DNA from: Nitrospira sp. UBA5698
Lineage (GTDB): Bacteria > Nitrospirota > Nitrospiria > Nitrospirales > Nitrospiraceae
Assembly (NCBI GenBank): GCA_002420115.1
Contig: DIHK01000021.1
Coordinates: forward strand, 5,590-31,397
DNA: 25,808 bases
Direction of reading: 5' to 3'
Positions 23,571 through 25,808 of the stretch are shown here, one piece after another (position 1 is the first letter of the stretch; each line of letters starts with the position of its first letter). Below the pieces are notes generated by a model. The model saw only the letters and a list, made by a program, of their open reading frames with translations, was not told the origin of the DNA and did no database searches. A program made the position numbers and the translations under genes.

Positions 23571-24707
23571 ATGGAGGGTGACCGAACACATAGGGTCCTT
23601 GCCGTAGTTCTCTTCTGGACGGCCGGCTTAGCCGGTTGTGTGCAAGCTGTTCCTCCGGACCTAGTTGCCGCTGTAGAAGCCATCGATCACGATCTCATTG
23701 TCCTGCGCGCTCCCGAAACCGCTCCCGAAGAGTATGGCCAGTTTGTTCGGCAATGGGCGCTGCTAAAAGCACGCACCCAATTGGACGACGACGTAATCCG
23801 TTGGCCGTGGGAATCAAGCGAGCTTGAAAGTGAGCTCCGCTGGCTCTACGTCATGGGTGAGCGTACCGTGTCGCGACTCCACGATCGACAGGTCTCGCAA
23901 CAAAGTGTGATGCAAGCGAAGGTTACGCGCCTAGAAGCCCAGCTTCGCAACGTCGCAGCCAAGGTTGAGGCGATTGACGGACGTATTCTGCTCGGAGAAA
24001 AAGGCATTCAGGCCGAACTTCTCGTCAAACAGGCACGATCGTTTTTCGAGCAAAAAGACTACATGCGCGCCATGCAGGTTGCGGAGAAGGCCGATCACGC
24101 CCTCAAAGTACAAACGTCTGTACTTAGTCAAGAATTGGGACGTTACGCTGATGAGAATCGGATCATCTATTGGCAGACCTTGGCCAAACAGACAATTGAT
24201 TGGTCACGCACGCATCAGGCAACCGCCATCGTCGTAAGCAAGGCCGAGCGAGAGCTGAGTGTCTATAAGGGTGGTCGGAAGGTGTTATCCTATCCAGTAC
24301 GCTTGGGGTTCAATGGCATGCTCGAGAAACAGTTTCAGGGAGACGGGGCCACTCCAGAAGGGCGCTATCGTGTGATCGACAGGCGGGGGCCAGGCCAGAC
24401 GCAGTTCTACCGAGCATTGGCTCTAGACTACCCTAATATCGAGGATCGACGACGTTTCCAGCTTGCAAAGCGGTCGGGGAAAATTGCCCCGTTCAAAAGC
24501 ATTGGCGGTCAGATCGAAATTCATGGTGCAGACAATGAACGGCTGGCTCAGACTCTCGGGTGCGTGATGCTCGATAACTCCAATATGACGGTTCTCTATG
24601 AGAGCGTCCCAGTTGGGACACCGGTCACCATCGTCGGTGCGTTAAGCAAGCAAAATGCAGTTGCATCGGCATTAGCGCAACTCGACCATAGCAAAGAAGA
24701 AATCTGA
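23571..24707 (+). CDS. YkuD-domain lipoprotein, YafK/LdtF-like
   Basis: The 378-residue product has a lipobox LAGC (Cys23), a helical region with predicted coiled coil around 105-190, and a C-terminal YkuD domain from about 217. The domain has AIVVSKAERELSVYKGG, the segment GDGATPEGRYRV and ALDYPN, then IEIHGA with His318 and TLGCVML with Cys331. Classical L,D-transpeptidases have SHGC; here Leu329 replaces that His. The GDG.TPEG, YPN and x-x-GC pattern is closer to the YafK (LdtF/DpaA) branch, which in Escherichia coli detaches Braun lipoprotein from peptidoglycan. Whether this protein cuts or forms cross-links is unknown. It lies between the DUF4398 lipoprotein (7-base gap) and a canonical L,D-transpeptidase (10-base gap). 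Confidence 0.88.
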   Translation: MEGDRTHRVLAVVLFWTAGLAGCVQAVPPDLVAAVEAIDHDLIVLRAPETAPEEYGQFVRQWALLKARTQLDDDVIRWPWESSELESELRWLYVMGERTVSRLHDRQVSQQSVMQAKVTRLEAQLRNVAAKVEAIDGRILLGEKGIQAELLVKQARSFFEQKDYMRAMQVAEKADHALKVQTSVLSQELGRYADENRIIYWQTLAKQTIDWSRTHQATAIVVSKAERELSVYKGGRKVLSYPVRLGFNGMLEKQFQGDGATPEGRYRVIDRRGPGQTQFYRALALDYPNIEDRRRFQLAKRSGKIAPFKSIGGQIEIHGADNERLAQTLGCVMLDNSNMTVLYESVPVGTPVTIVGALSKQNAVASALAQLDHSKEEI

Positions 24708-24717
24708 GCGTAGACCA

Positions 24718-25356
24718 ATGGGGCGAATCCTTCTTGCCGCGTTCGCAGTCATTCTTATCCTCCTCCTGGCGATGTATGATCCGACGACCACCTCTCCCAC
24801 ATCTGGTACAAGTCATGAGATTCATCCGGCACCAGTTGAAGATAAAGCCTCTCTTCGTACGTTACAGGCCAGATATAAGACGCTTTCCAAACAGCTGGCT
24901 CAACTCACGCCCAACCAGCCTTATATTTTGGTAGATACAGCCCGAAACCGACTCTATGTGAAGCGTCAGGATGAAGTCGTTCTTGATGCCATTGCATCGA
25001 CTGGCAGCGGGACGATTCTTGACAAGCCCGGTGAAGGCAACAATCAATGGGTGTTTGACACGCCGCGAGGGGAATTTCTCGTCAAATCCAAATTGACCAA
25101 TCCCACATGGATCAAGCCGGATTGGGCATTTGTCGAAGAGGGGCTCGCCGTTCCACAAAATACTGCGGACCGTGCCGAACAGGGAGTACTCGGTGACTAT
25201 GCACTCGGGTTCGGTAAAGGGTACTTCATCCATGGGACGCTCTATACCAGGCTATTGGGAAAGAACGTGACGCATGGGTGTATTCGGCTCAACGACAACG
25301 ATCTGAAAGGTGTCTACAAACTCGCTCGAGTGGGGACACCGATCATGATCTTTTAA
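24718..25356 (+). CDS. L,D-transpeptidase (YkuD family), membrane-anchored
   Basis: This 212-residue protein has an N-terminal membrane anchor (LLAAFAVILILLLAMY, 5-20), a short linker and helix, then a complete YkuD domain. The domain starts with PYILVDTARNRLYVKRQDEVV and contains the DTPRGEFLVKSK strand. It ends with YFIHGTLYTR (His172) and the catalytic THGCIRLND with Cys188. Such enzymes form 3-3 peptidoglycan cross-links or attach proteins to the wall from the periplasmic side. The motif is intact, so activity is expected. It lies 10 bases after the YafK-like gene and 26 bases before another exported gene, so it belongs to the same likely operon. Confidence 0.94.
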   Translation: MGRILLAAFAVILILLLAMYDPTTTSPTSGTSHEIHPAPVEDKASLRTLQARYKTLSKQLAQLTPNQPYILVDTARNRLYVKRQDEVVLDAIASTGSGTILDKPGEGNNQWVFDTPRGEFLVKSKLTNPTWIKPDWAFVEEGLAVPQNTADRAEQGVLGDYALGFGKGYFIHGTLYTRLLGKNVTHGCIRLNDNDLKGVYKLARVGTPIMIF

Positions 25357-25382
25357 TCCACTGAAACGCGCAGACATTGACG

Positions 25383-25808
25383 ATGCACTTCTGCGCCATT
25401 CTTCTCCTGCTCGCATTTGCCACACCAGGGTGGGGAAAGGAACCCGAAGCCTTTCCCGATCTGAATCCCAATAACCTGCATGAACTCAAAGAAGCGACAC
25501 GTGTTCTGGAAGAAGAGCTCAAACTCGCGACCCGTCCGCAGACGTATCTTCTCATTGATCTGAGTGCAAGCACGATTCTCATTAAAGGTCGCGGAATTGG
25601 TCTTCATCAAATCCCCATCGCGACATGGTCGGCAGGACCGCAAGAGGCCTTAAAAGGGGTTCATCGCTTGATAGCACGGCCACCCGTCGTGAGGAGAAAG
25701 ATTGAACCGGGTGCAGCTGTCGAGCAGGAACCGATTTCTGTCGTGGACATGCCGACCGACTATGTCCTGACATTTACGCCGCCCCTGAGCCTGACTGTGG
25801 TTCCATCT
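25383..25808 (+). CDS. Exported protein resembling the start of a YkuD protein, cut by the window edge
   Basis: A frame of 142 codons runs without a stop from an ATG at 25383 to the end of the window. It begins with a signal peptide (FCAILLLLAFATPGWG, probable cleavage before KEPEAF). A helix LHELKEATRVLEEELKLA is followed by TYLLIDLSASTILIKGRGI. This order of helix and strand parallels SLRTLQARYKTLSKQLAQL and YILVDTARNRLYVKRQDE in the L,D-transpeptidase just upstream. It may be a diverged third YkuD-type protein, but the catalytic region is outside the window. It starts 26 bases after the preceding gene on the same strand. Confidence 0.7.
   Translation, partial: MHFCAILLLLAFATPGWGKEPEAFPDLNPNNLHELKEATRVLEEELKLATRPQTYLLIDLSASTILIKGRGIGLHQIPIATWSAGPQEALKGVHRLIARPPVVRRKIEPGAAVEQEPISVVDMPTDYVLTFTPPLSLTVVPS

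Overview
The window reads as chromosomal backbone of a bacterium near its replication origin. Gene content and family combinations suggest the Nitrospira lineage (Nitrospirota): an alginate-export-type porin, two consecutive TatA-family proteins, paired bactofilins beside parAB, and several YkuD-type envelope enzymes. This assignment is inference from recognised families and was not tested by a search. No transposase, integrase, phage gene or CRISPR array was found.

Left part (1-8716), mixed strands, accessory in character: tRNA-Lys(CUU) at the left edge; a complete cytochrome P450; a YihY/BrkB-type membrane protein; a secreted monoheme cytochrome c followed by a DUF1264 (OBAP-like) lipoprotein gene; a RicT/YaaT-type PSP1 protein; a very small HExxH metallopeptidase-like protein convergent with an EVE-domain protein; an unrecognised 128-residue protein; a cysteine-cluster (YkgJ-type) protein; and a ThrH-type HAD phosphatase.

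Central part (8865-22530), all on the minus strand. In transcription order: rpmH, rnpA, yidD, yidC, mnmE, mnmG, rsmG, parA, parB, two bactofilins, mnmA, two TatA/B-type genes and a large porin. A perfect sigma70-type promoter (TTGACA, 17 bp, TATAAT) lies upstream of rpmH, a gene of only 45 codons. The block covers L34 and RNase P protein, membrane protein insertion, tRNA wobble-uridine modification, 16S rRNA methylation and chromosome segregation. Two identical perfect 16-bp parS palindromes lie inside the first and last codons of rsmG, just upstream of parAB, so the centromere is built into a coding sequence.

Right part (22952-25808), plus strand, divergent from rpmH: a DUF4398-type lipoprotein, a YafK/LdtF-type YkuD lipoprotein, a membrane-anchored canonical L,D-transpeptidase and a fourth exported protein cut by the window edge, whose start resembles its neighbour's. 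Gaps are 7, 10 and 26 bases. This cell-wall cluster is the best candidate for an under-described system; the parS/rsmG/parAB/bactofilin arrangement is the other strong point of interest.
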